Positions 45,959-60,725 of a stretch of DNA of 64,000 nt are shown here, one piece after another. Position 1 is the first letter of the stretch. Every line of letters begins with the position of its first letter. A program made the translations under genes and the position numbers. The notes beneath the pieces are model-generated. The model searched no databases. It was not told the origin of the DNA and saw only the letters and a list, made by a program, of their open reading frames with translations. The stretch lies in contig JAQOTA010000050.1 of NCBI GenBank assembly GCA_029532415.1, forward strand, positions 4,030,001-4,094,000. Reading direction: 5' to 3'. The DNA is from Marasmius tenuissimus. Lineage: Eukaryota; Basidiomycota; Agaricomycetes; Agaricales; Marasmiaceae.

Positions 45959-46273
45959 TGACGATACGGAAGGATCTGAATCACGTTATTTCACGTTTAC
46001 TTTAAATTATCATATGTCTGTACACTTCCGTCCCCAATCCATATGTTTCACTGGATAGAGAGGGAAGAATCTAGTGGGAGTATTATTCTTATACTGAGGA
46101 TGACCACTGGACAAGCAGTCGTGATCAGTCTTCGAAGACTAACTCGACCCCTTCCTTCGCAGCCCACTCTACGGCGTGTTGACGTTTACCTTCCGCGTAT
46201 GCCAGTAACGAATCCAAGATATCGCGCTGGCCTTTTTCACAAATTAGCGGACGGCTCGTATTGATAATGCGAG
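45959..46273. other. Convergent 3' region, transporter / SET gene
   Basis: The 315 bp lie between facing stops, with no domain-bearing frame. Probably 3' UTRs. Confidence 0.45.
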
Positions 46274-47568
46274 CTAATCACCTTCGATATAATCCTGAAA
46301 CATCTTGACCACTTCAGGGCGAACCGCGTCTGGGTCAAAGTCGCGTTTACCGAGAGGCGGAAGACGTGAAATGAGTTGCTCAACCATATCAGTCAACATT
46401 CCGGCAGCATCGAGATGATCTTCGTATGATGCCTCCTCCAATTTGGGCACCATGAATGAAAGAATCTCGTTCCAGAGCCCATCTGCACCTCGAGCTTTTC
46501 GACCAACCTCCCATCGTCGGGCGTCAGGCCCTCCGCCACCCACTTTCAGCAGGATTGTATCATCAGGATTTTCTGAGATGGAAAATCCGTAGCCAAGGAT
46601 CAGCTCCGAGTTTGGCTTAGCACCGTAGTTGTTATGGATTTCATCGGACGAGGAGGCTGGATAGTGGATCACAAGGGAGATAGTTGGAGTTTTGACGCGA
46701 GGATCATCGTCTTTCGGATATGTGACAACCCAAGAGACAGGTTTCCCTCGAGCATGATTAAGAGAGTCGATGCCAGGGAGAAGAACGGGTTCAGTGGAGG
46801 GCGACGCGGTCAGCGTAGGGTTTTCAGATAACAAACTGGAAGGAAATGCTCGAGACGAGATATGGGTAGTGGCCGTGAGATACGTTTCCCTACGGTGGTG
46901 AGCTTCGTGATTGATGTATGACATCGGGTAGATACCTACCAAGTGAAGGCATCACCCCAGACTGAATTTACTGCAGAGATGACTCGAGCGCACTGCGTCC
47001 ATTCATCGCGACATTCCCTCTCTCGATCCGAGATAGCCCCGTGAAGGTTAGTGCCTCGGAACAGCTCGCGTTCTTCTGGGGTAAAATGTACCCCTGTTCG
47101 CATTTTTTCCCTAGGTGGAAGCATACGAATATAGGAACCGTGCTGGAGATACCTTGGATAATCCAGACCACAGAATATCAGCCAAATTGATACCGGTCAA
47201 GGATGTCCTCTTACTTAGACTCAGCTCCATGAATGAGATGCATGCACATATAACAGGATATGCATTGGCGTTCGTTCCATTCATCGAGAATATGTTTGTC
47301 GCTGGGCTCCAGTAGATTGAGAAGAGCAGATTTTGCCGAGTTTTTGGTGATAGCAAGTGCCAGAGGGCAAGCCACGATCGTCGTATCTGGTGCAATCGCT
47401 TCCTTCGCAATAACCGAGAATCCAAATGGCTCTGATCATCTTGTTCATGAGCTTTGTGGATATAACAGATGCAGAAAACGGACCTGGACAAAAGCTTACC
47501 TTATCTTCAAGGAATCCATCGTTTTCGCGCAGCCAGAGCGTTAGGGAAAGAGCGGTTTCTGAGGCCAT
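46274..47568 (-). CDS. SET-domain protein lysine methyltransferase (Rubisco-LSMT/SETD6-like)
   Basis: Four exons rebuild the protein. Exon 1 is 47500-47568 (MASETALSLTLWLRENDGF). The second holds FGFSVIAKEAIAPDTTIVAC and HILDEWNERQCISCYMCMHL. The third is YLQHGSYIRMLPPREKMRTG to VNSVWGDAF, and the last begins near 46900 (TYLTATTHISSRAFPS). The split SET domain is marked by GFSVIAKEAI, LPGIDSLNHARGKPVSW (the SET N-H motif) and NSELILGYGFSI (ELxxxYG). This subgroup uses S-adenosylmethionine to methylate lysines on ribosomal or other non-histone proteins; the substrate here is unknown. The C-terminal part is the LSMT substrate-binding region, shorter than usual. It sits between two sugar transporters, probably by chance. 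Confidence 0.87.
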
Positions 47569-48930
47569 GACCGAGCAAGTACTGATGATTGCAAGCTTGC
47601 GAGCAATCATCAATTTCCGGCATGAGCTTCCCGGTCGAGCTTTGTTTGTCATTGCTTGTAGTTGTCGCCACTTGTAGTTTCCGTTTCGAAGGATTACCGG
47701 TAAAGCACCCATCGTGCCCTTCGCCTGTGATGACGAGCAGCTCATTCATTTCTTATTCCTTTGCGTTCGAATACCCTAATCAAACGGGCAACACAATAGA
47801 TGGACCAATCTGGGCCTGTAACTGGTCTGACTGTGACAAGCCACTGCCAGTATGTACATACATGCTTGTCGCCGTCAGGTAGGGATATGCTAGTACCAAT
47901 TCTCAATGCTCCAATCGAAGATTTTTGTCAATCTTCCGCGTCATCTTCGTTTTCACCATCTGTAAGGATAGGTCTAGAAGGGCTCGAGAGTGTGAAGCTA
48001 GCAATGGGACGTTGAGGGCACTACCAGGTGCGTACCGCCGTTTCATGCCACCTGTCCTCAGTGTTCAACCATCGAGGTTTTCCGGTCTGCAGGTCAATAT
48101 CTTCTCGCGGTAGCAATGCCTTCGATGGTCAGACTGGCAGAACTTTCCGCGTGAGCCGTTCCCGTCAGAATCTACAATCATCCAAACGGCTCAGAATTCA
48201 CATCGCCGCTCAAAAAACATGTCCTTCCTGCAATGTCCAGCAGCCTCTCCATCTGTGACAACGACGAGTGCAGTCATAACAGAAACAATGTCGCTCCGAA
48301 TGAGCGTAAAGCTGACTTGAACAGAAGACTTACATATCCACCCGTGTAGTAGAGCACACATGGCTACTAGCACTTCGAACTGAGGAAAACTGCGTCGTGA
48401 TGTGGTGCATGTTTTGGAACACGAGATACAGGAGACTCGGGAGAGGCACCGGGTGCAGGGGCGGGGTTTCGCCTAGCTCAGGTAGGAGGGTAGTGGTACA
48501 AGGTGCGATATACGAGCGCACTCTTCAGGCCAACTGCCAAAAACTGCCAAAAACTGAAAATATCCCACTCGGCCTAACGGGCCGAAGGAAACGACGGGCC
48601 ACGGCCCACAGGCCCCCCAGCACCACTCCCGCGCTCCCACACCTTGAACTTCAACTGGCACTACTATTTCTGTCCTACTCTTTGGCGTATCCCCGGGGAA
48701 TACTCGAACAAACTCAACCGCTCTAGTCTTCACCAACGTCAACCTGATGTCCCATATCCATGGGTCGGACCCGCATCTGACTAAGTACGATAGCGCGATT
48801 AGGCTGAATGTATAAGATCCAGACCCCGTAGTGTGCACTCCCTGGTTCTCGAAGCTAAACCATGTGCAGCGAAGTCCCGTTGATTTAAAAGCCGCATTCT
48901 CAACAGGAGTTCATTCTTTGTCCTTCAACT
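47569..48930. other. 1.36-kb divergent region, SET gene / second sugar transporter
   Basis: No gene is supported. Around 48530-48560 there is a short tandem AACTGCCAAA repeat, and 48575-48625 is rich in GGCC/GGGCC (GGGCCACGGCCCACAGGCCC). TTTAAAAG near 48884 may be the core promoter of the transporter. Confidence 0.4.
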
Positions 48931-51765
48931 ATGACCTCTCAAGAACAAAATCCGGCACTCGTCGACGAGAACAGCATCGAGAAGCACTCCGTGAGTGCTC
49001 AAGAAGGAAAGGAACTCAAGGATGCCCAAGTTGTAGAAGTGACAAACGCCGACTATGCACTTGCGCTCGCTTCAGGACCAAAGCTGAGCGCGACTAGCCC
49101 TGCCTCAATCCAACTGTTTCTCGTCTTGCTCGTTGCGTTTATGGGGAGTATGTCAAATGGTTTTGACGGACAAGTGAGTTTAATCGCGACTATTTTTCTC
49201 ATGCACTTTCTCATGATTTGTTCCCGTCGCACCCCCTGTCCAGGTGATGGGTGCCGTGAATGGAATGAGGTATTCCAGCTTACGCGCTCTACCGCAATCT
49301 CGTCCGCTGACTGGGATCACAGTCAATACCTTAATTATTTTGGAATTCCGTCCGATGAAGGGGGTGGAGTTGGCACGCCAACTGCATTGATCTTTGGAAT
49401 TGTGAGCACCACCGCTGGGATATAGCCAGTTGTCTGATATTCATTTTTCTCTTTGATCCCAGTACAACATCGGTGAGACGCTTCCACGTAAATGCCAACG
49501 TATGAACCTCACCTCTATGTGATAAGGGAGTATCGTTGGTGTCCTGTTCGCCGGCCCTCTAGCTGATGGTCGTTTCGGTCGTCGCGGTGGAATGGTATCT
49601 AAAGTTTCTCTCTAAGATGTATACTGCCCTTTCTGATTCAGTCTCTGCACAGTTCACTGGCGCCAGTATCATTATCATAGGGACGGGACTTCGTCATATA
49701 TCTCCATGTTGTTATGCTGACCTCCAAAGTAGGAGCAATAGCAATCACGCTAGCACAAACACGCTCGTATCTTCTGGGTGGTCGGTTTGTTCTCGGCTTC
49801 GGAGTTTCTATCGCTGCGACGGCCTGTCCATCTTACGTTGTAGAACTCTCCCCACCACAAGTGAGTGATACCTTGACCGACTTGTTACAATAACTAACAC
49901 TGGGGACACAGTGGAGGGGACGTCTCACTGGTCTGTAAGTGACCTTGCTTATCAATGGGAACACTGGCTTATATCCATTGCAGCTACAACAGTAAGTAGG
50001 CCTCTTGCTCTTGTGCTAGTCGACTTACATACCGCCAACAGCCTTCTATTATGCTGGATCGATCCTCTGCAGTGAGCTCGATTCATACTATACTTTCATT
50101 GGACATGAGCTCAACTTGTCTTCCAGCCGGTATCGCTATCGGAACCGGGAAATTGCAGTCCACGACATCATGGCGTGCTCCCCTAGCCATTCAGCTGGTT
50201 CCCGCAGGAATTTTGGTCATCTTTGTGTGGTTCCTACCGGAGGTAACTCTGTACCTCCTTCGACAAGACCAGAGTCGCTGACAAGGACCATCATCTTTTT
50301 AAAGTCGCCCAGGTGGCTGATGTCAGTCAACAGGAAAGACGAAGCCCGTCGAATTCTAGCCAAGTACCATGGCAATGGCGACGAGAACTCACCTTTGGTC
50401 CAACTGCAATGGAAAGAATTCGAGGAGTCCATCAAAACCGACGCGTCGGACAAACGATGGTGAGTCCTCTTCGAGACTTAGCCAATATAACTGCTTGACC
50501 CTCGTTAGGTGGGATTACTCTGAGCTCTTCAATACCCGCAATGCCCGCTACCGAACATATATGATGTTGATGATGGGTTTCTTTGGACAGTGGTCTGGAA
50601 ATGGCTTAGGGTGAGTAATCTATGCAACTTTGGAACGCCTGATGATTCATACCGGTTATACCGCCATCTTCAGATATTTCCTGACCGTACTTTTCGGAAA
50701 CGCCGGAGTGACATCCCAAGATCGTCGACTGGTGCTCAATTTCGTGAACACGATCATATCAGCTTTTGGAGCGTCGATTGGGACTAGTCTGGCGGATACT
50801 GGTACGTATTTGTTTTGTGCCGGTGACCACTCTGAATACATATTCCTCTTGCCAGTCGGACGACGTAAGATGTGGTTCTGGGGAACGTTGGCCAGTGCTT
50901 CCACTCTTGTTATCGTAACTGGTAAGGAACTTTGCACTTTGATTCCGGGGCGCCGAAAGACTGAATAATCGCACGAAAGGGTGCACGGCAAAGTTTGGAT
51001 TGGAAGGTAGTCGCAATCCTGCGGGCGCGAACGCAGCGATTGCATTCATCTGTACGTAGCTTACTAGTTCCTCATTGAGTCCGAAGCGTACTCATACACA
51101 GGATACAGTTTTGTTCGGTTTCGTCTACAGTCTTGCGTATACTCCACTGCAGGCTCTGTACCCCACCGAATGTCTTGCCTATAACGCTCGGTATGTGCTC
51201 CTCTTTTTTGCCGTTCGGCTTTCTTGTTGATGGCCCCTACCAGTGCAAAGGGAATGGCCATGTACGGAACATGTGTCCTCGAAAAATTCTACTAATCAAG
51301 ACGCGACCTAGGTATTCTCTTGCCGTGAGCTGCGCAGGTCTTGTCGGACAATACGCAGGCCCTATCGCTTTACAGAATATTTCGTGGAAAGTAAGTTCCG
51401 TCTTACAACCTTCGGAAGAATATTCGATCTCAATCCTCCTGCCAGTATTACATCGTGTACGTCTGCTGGGATCTATTCGAGTGTGTTATGATTTGGTTCT
51501 TCGCGGTTGAAACCAAGGGACGCACGCTGTGAGTCTATAGAGCTATACCTGACGTGCGAGGCTTGACCCTCTCCGCAGCGAAGAGCTTGACGAAATCTTT
51601 GAGGTCGGACCCACTTTTACGGCGTTCTTCCAATTTGAAGCTGACGATCTCCTTCAGAGTCCAAACCCTGTCAAAGCATCTCTCGCAAAGCACACGGTGG
51701 CAATTGTCAAGAAAGCAGATCATGTAGAAATGGTACAAGTGGAAGACGGTGCTACATCTGTTTGA
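48931..51765 (+). CDS. MFS sugar transporter, lactose-permease/hexose type (SP family)
   Basis: Second sugar porter, split by more than ten short introns. After an acidic N-terminus (MTSQEQNPALVDENSIEKHS) come QLFLVLLVAFMGSMSNGFDG, GPLADGRFGRRGGM, YLLGGRFVLGFGVSIAATAC, YVVELSPPQWRGRLTGLYNT, FLPESPRWLMSVNRKDEARR, then MMGFFGQWSGNGLGYFLTVL, DTVGRRKMWFWG, FGFVYSLAYTPLQALYPTEC and FAVETKGRTLEELDEIFE. These are the standard SP motifs (GR-x-GRR, PESPRW, PETKG). The lineage looks like fungal lactose permease/hexose transporters, different from the first transporter. Substrate inferred only as sugar. The stop is TGA at 51763-51765. Confidence 0.88.
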
Positions 51766-52094
51766 TACCCGGAGTTGCCCTTTCCCACAACTCCACTGGA
51801 GCCCAGCTCGACGATCTTTGTCGTACTAGTCTATACCCTAGCTCTGAGACAGGTACTATACGCCTTGAGCTCTGGAGTGGAATGACTCGAGTACTTATCT
51901 GTACCATTTAACTTTCAATGCATGTTGATATGATACAGTGGCATGAACTCAGAGACCCGCTGACCGCGATGCGTCATTCGGTATCGGTGAGGCTGTGTGG
52001 CTGTGTTACATGCAATCTCTGGACTTGTTCGCGCCGTCACTCCCGCTAGTCAACCCACCCCTCAAAGCTCATGTTCTGCTAAGGTTCTTCGGCT
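51766..52094. other. Intergenic, upstream of VAC14
   Basis: A 329-bp promoter/3' flank. An open frame from 51997 runs into VAC14 exon 2 but does not match the family N-terminus. Confidence 0.4.
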
Positions 52095-55000
52095 ATGGGT
52101 GAGTCCACAACTGATGTTTACGGAGTATCCATACAATTTTCTGGCAGATTCCACTGTGTCGAAGCAGCTGGTCGATAAAATCTACGAGAAACGAAAGGCA
52201 GCTGCGCTCGAACTTGAGAAGTGAGTGTCTTCTTGGTTCCCAATTCGCATGCTATTCAACCTTTCTCATCAGACAGATACGAGAATGCCACCAGCAAGGA
52301 GATGACAAACGCATTGGACAAATCATCGACCAATTAATTGAAATGCTCAGCAACCCCTCCAACCCTCTACACGTGCGGAATGGTGGTTTGATTGGATTGG
52401 CGGGAACGGCGATAGCTCTGGGGGTCGAGGTGGCTCCATACATGGAGAAGTTCATCCATCCTCTGTTGGATTGTTTCGTGGATCCCGAGAACAGGATACG
52501 TTATTTCTCCGCGGAGTGTCTGTACAACATAGCCAAGGTTTCGAAGGGCGAAATTTTAGTCTATTTCAACGAGATATTTGATGCTTTGAGCAAGGTGCGT
52601 GTTTTTTCTCTTAGCTATCATACACCCAAGCTGATACAGAGCGTAGTTAGCTGCCGATTCCGAGCTCTCGGTCAAGAATGGAGCGGAACTGCTGGACAGG
52701 TTGTTGAAGGACATTGTGGCAGAATCAGCGTCGGTGTATATTCCCATCTATCCCGAAACCGAAAAACTTCGCGACGACATCCATGGTGTCCTAGTTCCCC
52801 ATCCTGTTCCGGGCGACGATGTCCATTCGTCACCGAAGAAAGCGTTTTCCCTGGCACATTTCATTCCCCTTCTTCGCGAAAGGATATATGTAGTCAGTCC
52901 GTTTACGCGGAGCTATCTAGTGTCTTGGATCACCGTCTTGGACTCAGTACCCGAGCTGGAACTCATATCCTACCTCCCGGAGTTCTTGGATGGGCTTTTG
53001 TGGGTACCGCTGGTCTCAAGTTCGTTTTCATCGCTGATGCGGGTTTCAGGAAGTATCTATCGGATCCCACGGACGACGTGAAAGTGGCGACCGAAATCTT
53101 GCTTGCAGACTTTTTGCGAGAGATACGTGAAATTTGTTCCCTCAAATCGCGAATCGATGATGTTAAACCGAACAAACGTAACGAGGATGGGGAGTCCGTA
53201 CCCCGACCAGACACCGAAATACCCCATGACCAGTCCGAGCAGGCGGTTTTCCTGAATGAGAAGGACTCGCAACCATCTTACGACAGCGAGCCCAAGGACG
53301 ATCATACTTCCGAAGTTGACATTCGAGATCCTGGTGGTATGTGAGTGTCATCGTCCGCGAAGAATATTTACATAGTTCCGTTCAGCTTGGGTCCCTGGCC
53401 AAGGGGTTAAGATAGACTATGCCGCCATCATCGAGATATTGATACAGCAACTAGACGGAGAACGTAGGTCCAGCGAAGTGCAGTATTCAACCGAACTGAC
53501 GAACATTTAGATGCTGAGATCCAGCAGTCAACCGCGCTTCGTTGGCTCGCGGAATTCCTTACCTTCGCATCTGAGGTTCTAGTTCCCTTTACCCCACGAC
53601 TCATCCCGGCTATCTTACCAAACCTCGCTCACCACGATCCAATGATACAAGCAGCAGCTATTCGGACGAATAAGTCTCTTCTTGGAGTGATACAGAACTT
53701 GCCTTCCCCTGTAGATAAGGCAAAAGCGCAGGAGAAGACATCTTCGTCCCGCGCTCAAGCCTCTCCCACTCCTACCGGGAATTCATCACGCCAAGCAACG
53801 GGGAAGGAGACGAAGGAGGCACCTTCACCAGAATCGCCCGCAGAGGCTCCTGCTCTTAGTCCCACAATGATACGACCTCGAGGCAGCGGTACAGATATAA
53901 GTGCACCCTCGAGATCTGAAGTCCCCGTGACTGATGGCAGTCGATCCCACTCCCCCATATCCTTCCTCAGCCATTCTGCACACTCACATGCACTACAATC
54001 GTCAAATATTGAGGACCCTGATCCTATCGAGTATCAAGCGACCGTGAATGAACTTACTGTTCAGTTCCTCAGCGAATTTGAGGAGACTAGGGTTGCGGCC
54101 CTCAAGTGGTTGATTATGCTGCATCAGAAGGCACCCAAGAAGGTCGGTGAACCGCTCTGATACAGCGCCAGCTCGTTTACCCGTCATGTAGATTCTGGCC
54201 ATAGACGACGGTACATTCCCTGCTCTCCTAAAGACTCTATCTGATAGCTCGGAGGAGGTATTCCTTTCGTACAACTCCTGGTGAATTACATGACTGATAT
54301 GAATCTGTTTCAGGTCATCAAACACGATCTGCAATTGCTTGCGCAAATATCCTCCAGTTCGGAAGAAACTTATTTCAAGGCTTTTATGATGAACCTTCTC
54401 GAGCTATTCGGCACGGACAGGCGCTTGCTTGAGACCAGAGGAAGCCTGATCATTCGACAACTTTGCCTAAACCTCAACACCGAAAGAATATATCGCACCT
54501 TCGCTGAAATTTTAGAGAAGGAAGAGGTATGTTTCGTTCCACCGTTCAATCCCAAGTCTGATGTAGTCTTTAGGACCTTGAGTTCGCCAGCGTGATCGTG
54601 CAGAAATTGAACATGATTCTCATCACATCTCCGGAGCTTGCGGATTTCAGAAAGCGATTGAAGAGCTTGGAAACACGGGTGAGCAGGATGGTAACATCGC
54701 ATGTGGATGGACGTACTCAGCCAATCATTCAGCAAGAGGGTCAGGCCTTGTTCACCACGCTCTATCGGTCATGGTGCCACAACGCCGTGGCGGTCTTCTC
54801 GCTGTGTCTTTTAGCACAAGCTTACGAACACGCCTCGAACCTCCTCTACATATTGTACCTCAACTTTCCTTCCTTAGTTCCTTCGGATTACTGAACCTTC
54901 ACTTGTCTAGTGCGGATCTGGAGATAACCGTGCAAATGCTCGTACAAATTGACAAGTTGGTTCAGCTCATCGAGTCACCCGTTTTTACCTGTAAGAGATT

Positions 55001-55719
55001 GGGTCACCTTTTCTTGGCTATCACTCAACCAATGCTCGTCTTAGATATTCGCCTACAATTGCTGGAGCCGGAGCGCTACCCGTATCTATTCAAATGCCTG
55101 TACGGCCTGCTCATGCTGCTCCCACAAAGCTCAGCCTTTATCTCGCTCCGAAATCGGTTGAATGCCGTGAACTCTGCAGGATTTCTGCATATCGCACCGA
55201 AGCCGTGGGTAACTCTATTTCATCGAGAGTGACGTCTTGATTGACCTCTGTCTCCCTCTCAGTGCTGTGGGGGCGCTATCCCCTCGGTCCAAGCTTGTCA
55301 GGGACGACATCAAATGGCAGGAACTCCTTCAACACTTCAGGTCCGTTCAATCTAGACATGAGAAGGCCCGCCGACAGGCTTTGGGGACGGATACCTCTTC
55401 GTTTGCGGGCTTTTACGAGTTTGACCGACAAAGTGATCAAGGAGACAAAGCAGGTCGGGCTACACCAGCGCGTCCGGGCTTGCGAAGAAAGGTCACCAAC
55501 GAGGTTTCAGTCACGTCGACCAATGTAAGCTCCGGTTCTGCTCAACTCCCGAGCGCGCCATTCTCCCCTCGGGCAGGAGCGCTTTCCCCCTTGAACCCAA
55601 GGGCGAGAGCAGGAAATAATACGGGAACTGGACCTTCTACTGCAGTCAATCCTGCCGCCGTTCTCACGCAACAGGTTCAGAAACAGAAACGGACGATCAG
55701 CCTTACGAGGAAGGAATGA
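52095..55719 (+). CDS. VAC14: VAC14, scaffold of the Fab1/PIKfyve lipid kinase complex
   Basis: HEAT-repeat scaffold holding Fab1 and Fig4 on the vacuole membrane for PtdIns(3,5)P2 synthesis. The start is ATGG (52095-52098), a 4-nt exon; GTGAGT follows and the next exon starts at 52148, giving [18 protein letters not shown], the conserved VAC14 N-terminus. Then come [51 protein letters not shown], the Fab1-binding-type region ([60 protein letters not shown]) and the C-terminal [51 protein letters not shown]. Ser/Pro-rich inserts lie at ~53700-53990 and at the C-terminus after [15 protein letters not shown]. The upstream frame from 51997 is an unspliced shadow. Confidence 0.93.
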
Positions 55720-55844
55720 TGCTTACGATCTGTGGATATGACAATGGACAATGGACCAAGGACCTTCTGTACTGTAGTCACGGATAATCTGTTATGGTAT
55801 CCAATATCGATACCCAGGTAATACTTGGACAGTGCATTCGAGGT

Positions 55845-56909
55845 CTACATTTGACTAGATACGCCGGGCGAAAGGATATTTCTTCTAATCACTTGAATGT
55901 CACTGTCACTTAAGTTCAGGAAATTCTTGAGATATTCCTCGACGCCGCCGTATTTATCTTGCAGTAGACCGAGGAATGCAGTCATGGTTTCTAACCTGCC
56001 ATGACGTTGGAAGGTGAGAAGATGGTGTCTCTCCAGCTAAAGGATTCTCACCTGCAGGTGAACATGTTGAGAGCCGCTTCGTTGTTAGAGGCAAATAACG
56101 GCTCTTTCGCAAGGCGTTCTAGGATCTTCGCTCTTGCTGGTTCGCGACCCACTCGGGTCAGAGCATAGTCCTCGGCTATGCTCTGATCGTCGACTCCGGC
56201 AAGCTATTTTGGAGATGTCAATGCGTTGAAGAGAGGTAAGGACCAGATATGGGGAAGTAAGCACCTTGAGTATGATGGCTGCAATCACCCCAGTTCGATC
56301 TTTTCCGGCTGTGCAATGAAACATGAACCCCTCGTTCGGTCTATCGCGCACATGTCGTAGTATAGATCCGAATGCTACCCCTCCGTGGTCAAGTATTTGT
56401 GAATATAGTTCCATGAATGCTTCTGTCTTTCCACTTGCATACAGTTGGTACCGCCTAATGTTAGAATGATCAACGGAGTTCACACCTGGAGAGTAAAGCG
56501 TTCACGTACTTACTTGGCCATCATCTCAGGGCTGTAATCCTCCTTACTGAAGACAGGTGTTCGAACAACGTTTACCCCATCGATTGATGGTGAAGAGCTG
56601 TTGTATTTCTCGATCTCCGTGTCTGATCTCAAATCGAAAACTGTCGTGATGCCCAGGTCTTTCATTTGCTGCTTGCCTGCGTGGAAGTTAAAGCTGTACC
56701 GCAGAGTAAAGAGTAGGTGTACCTCTGTCGGTCACTCCCGCAAGCTCTGCGCTACGAAAAGCCATACGGGGTCTGGTCATCTTGTTTGTGAAAGAAGTCG
56801 AATAACCGCCGAGGTCGCGGACGTTGATGACGCCATCAATAGTGACAAAAGGTGGACGAGAAAGGACGTCTTGAACGTATGAAGGCTCGAGGGCCTCGAG
56901 TTCTTCCAT
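55845..56909 (-). CDS. Tyrosine/dual-specificity phosphatase (CX5R family)
   Basis: Several exons (the first 56723-56909) give about 270 residues. N-terminal INVRDLGGYSTS is the usual front motif of this single-domain phosphatase family (fungal Siw14/bacterial LipA-like). The second exon has MKDLGITTVFDLRSDTEIEK. The active site is HCTAGKDRTGV (CX5R, Cys nucleophile and Arg), followed by IAEDYALTRVG and the C-terminal TAFLGLLQDKYGGVEEYL. Function: dephosphorylates a phospho-tyrosine or inositol phosphate; the substrate is not knowable here. An in-frame ATG at 56930 would add seven residues. It is divergent from MCM6 with only ~145 bp between start codons, and converges on VAC14 with ~125 bp between stops. 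Confidence 0.87.
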
Positions 56910-56953
56910 GTTGTGAGAGGAATATGGCAAAAGCGCTCGCTGGCATGATGGAC

Positions 56954-57025
56954 ACGCGAACGCCTGCCCTAAAGTCCGCTTCGCGTGATTGTGACAACGC
57001 GCGTGACATCCTCATCGTGTCGCGT
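56954..57025. promoter_or_regulatory. Cluster of MluI-box-like sites in the MCM6/phosphatase promoter
   Basis: Four CGCG-core sites occur within 72 bp: ACGCGAA 56954-56960, TTCGCGT 56980-56986, ACGCGCGT 56997-57004, TCGCGT 57020-57025. Three match ACGCGA on one strand. Such sites are bound by MBF-type G1/S factors in yeasts; use here is inferred. Confidence 0.5.
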
Positions 57026-57054
57026 CTTTCGTCTTTTTTCTGATCACCGTTACC

Positions 57055-60339
<3,285 letters not shown>

Positions 60340-60725
60340 TTAGAAACTACAAACGTGCTACACTCCGTTTTTGACCAGCTTTGCTCGCTTTGCTAAATCT
60401 CTTGTTTTTGTATATATACCGTGTAGAGTAGTGGTAACATTTGTTGTATTAGCTTGATAACTGAGTTCCGCGTTTTGCGAGAGTTTTAGCGCACGCAGTA
60501 CGTACTACAAGCGTCACAGCAACCGATCGCCGCACGTGGAAAACATGGCTACCTGAGCGGCTTGAGCTTGTTCAGTCAATCCGCTGTAGTTTCAGCCCAA
60601 CTTGCTCGCAAACTCTTTTTCGCGCAACTCGATGGGTATCTCGTCTTGATTTTGCTCCTCCCGTTCATAACTCTCCCTTTTTTCGCCACCATCTGGACGC
60701 CGATAATTCAAATCAACAAGTCCGT
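60340..60725. other. Intergenic, MCM6 3' flank / formin promoter
   Basis: No gene is supported in 386 bp. T-rich and pyrimidine-rich stretches (60610-60690) lie before the formin start. Confidence 0.45.

Noticed and set aside
48397..48726. 109-codon plus-strand frame with GC-rich, repeat-bearing DNA
   Set aside because: No domain, and contains simple repeats; taken as part of the promoter region of the second transporter.
51997..52224. Unspliced VAC14 start at 51997
   Set aside because: Its first 48 residues match nothing, while the spliced ATGG start gives the exact family N-terminus.
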